Positions 63,642 through 64,000 of a stretch of 64,000 bases of DNA are shown here, in pieces. Below the pieces are notes generated by a model that had not been told where the DNA came from, made no database searches, and saw only the letters and a list, made by a program, of their open reading frames with translations. The stretch is from Microbacterium sp. NIBRBAC000506063. Lineage in GTDB: Bacteria > Actinomycetota > Actinomycetes > Actinomycetales > Microbacteriaceae. Every line of letters starts with the position of its first letter. Within the stretch, counting starts at the first letter, position 1. The stretch is taken from contig NZ_CP072876.1 of assembly GCF_017968845.1 (NCBI RefSeq), forward strand, positions 1,798,001 to 1,862,000, given 5' to 3'. A program made the translations under genes and the position numbers.

Positions 63642-64000
63642 GTGGAGATGTTCTGGCTGTGGGCCGCCGACTTCTGGTGGGTCGCCCCGAGCGCGATCGC
63701 CGCGGGCGGCCTCGGTGCCATCGGCCTGCATCGGCTCCGCCGGACCTCCGCCCGACGCCTGGCGTATGAGGCCGCCCGCGTCGAGCTCGCCGAGGCCCGC
63801 AAGGCCGCGGGGGCGCGGCGGAGCGAGCTGAAGGCGGCCCGCGCGGAGGTCGGGCGCCTCATCGCCGAGAGGGCGGCGACCCGCTCGCCCGCCGTCGATG
63901 TCGCCGGTGCCCGCCGGAGCGCGCGGCAGGCGGAGAAGGCGGTCAAGGCCGCCGACGCGACGGTGCGGGCGCTGCGCGCACGGCTGGCCGTCGCCCGCCA
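63642..64000 (+). CDS. membrane-anchored coiled-coil protein (3' end missing)
   Basis: The frame runs off the window. One N-terminal membrane segment (MFWLWAADFWWVAPSAIAAG) is followed by a long Ala/Arg/Glu-rich helix (AAGARRSELKAARAEVGRLI, then RSARQAEKAVKAADATVRAL) with coiled-coil heptads. GTG 63642 fits a leaderless start; ATG 63648 with GAGGGG upstream is the alternative. Family not recognised. Confidence 0.6.
   Translation, partial: MEMFWLWAADFWWVAPSAIAAGGLGAIGLHRLRRTSARRLAYEAARVELAEARKAAGARRSELKAARAEVGRLIAERAATRSPAVDVAGARRSARQAEKAVKAADATVRALRARLAVAR

Overview
The window is high-GC DNA from an actinobacterium, most likely a Microbacteriaceae member close to Microbacterium. The evidence is the strongly G/C-ending codon usage, the gene orders alr-tsaE-tsaB-rimI-tsaD and guaB3-SURF1-DUF3817-guaA, a groES with CIRCE operators, a stand-alone LigD polymerase gene, and many genes preceded by a -10 hexamer only 6-9 nt before the start codon (leaderless style). 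It looks like ordinary chromosome, dense with housekeeping genes. I see no rRNA, tRNA, CRISPR array, prophage, transposase or replication origin.

One technical property dominates the reading. About 40 genes, many of them essential (glmS, guaA, guaB, sucC, sucD, purH, tsaD, pcrA), are interrupted by about 65 single-base frameshifts. In nearly every case I checked, adding one G or C to an existing G/C run restores the conserved protein. I read these as homopolymer under-calls in the sequence and annotate such genes as single CDSs spanning the breaks; the restored proteins are inferred.

Layout. 1-1.35 kb: end of a polyamine/iron-type ABC importer. 1.37-3.3 kb: Ppx/GppA phosphatase and pantothenate kinase, divergent. 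3.5-9.5 kb: glmS, acpS, alr and the t6A/RimI block tsaE-tsaB-rimI-tsaD. 9.5-12.6 kb: two membrane-associated unknowns and a THUMP-like methyltransferase. 12.66-14.2 kb: CIRCE-groES and rarD. 14.3-19.8 kb: a branched-chain amino-acid-type ABC importer, with livK facing livHMGF. 20-28.3 kb: guanine nucleotide synthesis (guaB, guaB3, guaA) with SURF1, DUF3817, an FAD oxidoreductase and an AbiEi/DUF559-like protein. 28.4-31.1 kb: small stress-type membrane proteins, Bax-inhibitor-1 protein and a glycerophosphodiesterase. 31.2-34.8 kb: a roughly 1,180-residue LPxTG surface protein with five lamin-tail-type repeats. 34.9-38.9 kb: membrane proteins, a decapitated histidine kinase beside an intact LuxR-type response regulator, a VapBC-type toxin-antitoxin pair and a Cys-rich unknown. 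39-46 kb: pcrA, sseB, LigD polymerase, and a phytoene-dehydrogenase-like enzyme with its TetR neighbour. 46.3-48.4 kb: sucCD. 48.5-56.5 kb: polysaccharide deacetylase, a TetR/VOC divergent pair, purine permease, DUF6350, purN and purH. 56.6-59.5 kb: alkylation repair (Ada-AlkA, Ogt) and an EamA exporter. 59.8-63.5 kb: a heterodimeric ABC exporter. The last gene, a coiled-coil membrane protein, runs off the end.

The most unusual non-coding signal is a family of short dispersed repeats. One, with core CCTTCGACAGGCTCAGGGAC, lies inside conserved genes (tsaD, pcrA twice, SURF1, alkA, the DUF3817 tail) and between sucC and sucD, often read as Pro-Ser-Thr-Gly-Ser-Gly-Thr. A second, composite palindromic element occurs intergenically in two copies about 26 kb apart. 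I found no convincing wholly new multi-gene system. The best leads are these coding-region repeats, the truncated sensor kinase next to a perfect 21-bp inverted repeat, the LivH permease with a secreted N-terminal domain, and several well-formed operators.
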